DNA of 5,551 nt from Clostridia bacterium (GTDB lineage: Bacteria; Bacillota_A; Clostridia; Oscillospirales; Butyricicoccaceae), in contig JAFOHJ010000142.1 of NCBI GenBank assembly GCA_017421885.1, positions 1 through 5,551 on the forward strand, in the 5' to 3' direction. Under the pieces are notes generated by a model that did not search any database, was not told the origin of the DNA, and worked only from the letters and a program-made list of their open reading frames with translations. This document shows positions 5,520 through 5,551 of this stretch, piece after piece (positions within the stretch are counted from its first letter, which is position 1; the number at the start of each line of letters is the position of its first letter). The translations under genes and the position numbers were made by a program.

Positions 5520-5525
5520 CTCCTT
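5520..5525 (-). promoter_or_regulatory. Ribosome binding site deciding the ssb start
   Basis: AAGGAG on the minus strand overlaps the rpsF stop codon (TAAGGAG) and stands 8 nt before the ATG at 5511. The in-frame GTG at 5520 shares its first base with this site and so cannot be the start. The overlap with the stop codon suggests translational coupling of rpsF and ssb. Confidence 0.8.
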
Positions 5526-5551
5526 ACTTAGCGATGATGATGGAACGCATA
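5524..5551 (-). CDS. rpsF: Small ribosomal subunit protein bS6, last residues only (5' part outside window)
   Basis: Only the final eight codons are in the window, reading MRSIIIAK and then TAA at 5526-5524. This fits the hydrophobic last beta strand of bS6, but eight residues alone could not identify it. The call rests mainly on position: it ends 12 nt upstream of ssb in the widely conserved rpsF-ssb-rpsR operon. bS6 pairs with bS18 on the 30S platform. Confidence 0.75.

Noticed and set aside
5512..5520. ssb start at GTG 5520
   Set aside because: It overlaps the AAGGAG site that is correctly spaced for the ATG at 5511, and SSB proteins normally begin MLNKxxLxGRL.

Overview
The window reads as ordinary chromosomal housekeeping DNA from a low-to-mid GC Firmicute, most probably a gut clostridium of the Oscillospirales/Ruminococcaceae type. 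The reasons are indirect: strong AAGGAGG-type Shine-Dalgarno sites, consensus sigma-A promoters, hairpin-plus-T terminators, a split two-subunit transketolase, an rpsF-ssb-rpsR order, a cysteine-bearing bS18, and a codon style rich in CCC, CTG, AAG and GGC. The genus cannot be fixed from sequence alone.

Layout. Positions 1-892 (+) hold the C-terminal third of leucyl-tRNA synthetase (leuS). Right after its stop lies a perfect consensus promoter (TTGACA, 17 bp, TATAAT) whose spacer is almost wholly filled by a 16-bp perfect palindrome. It drives rpsU (987-1169, ribosomal protein bS21), closed by a strong terminator at 1188-1217. A roughly 200-bp AT-rich gap with an extended -10 promoter leads to a cysteine desulfidase/UPF0597-family enzyme (1378-2631, +), also closed by a terminator. 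The minus-strand transketolase pair converges on it from the right: tkt N-terminal subunit (4530-3691) and C-terminal subunit (3687-2740), separated by 3 nt and ended by their own terminator. Their promoter lies near 4667-4695, giving a leader of about 130 nt with a hairpin at its 5' end. Further right, also on the minus strand, are the end of rpsF (5551-5524), ssb (5511-5074) and rpsR (5043-4777), closed by a terminator at 4730-4761.

Function. Five of the seven genes serve translation or replication (leuS, rpsU, rpsF, ssb, rpsR). The other units are the non-oxidative pentose phosphate enzyme transketolase and a putative Fe-S cysteine (or serine-like) lyase yielding pyruvate. Each transcription unit has a recognisable promoter and/or terminator, so the gene order looks like independent neighbours rather than one pathway. 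I found no mobile element, CRISPR array, tRNA, rRNA, phage gene or novel multi-gene system. The most interesting signals are regulatory: the palindrome inside the rpsU promoter and the structured transketolase leader.
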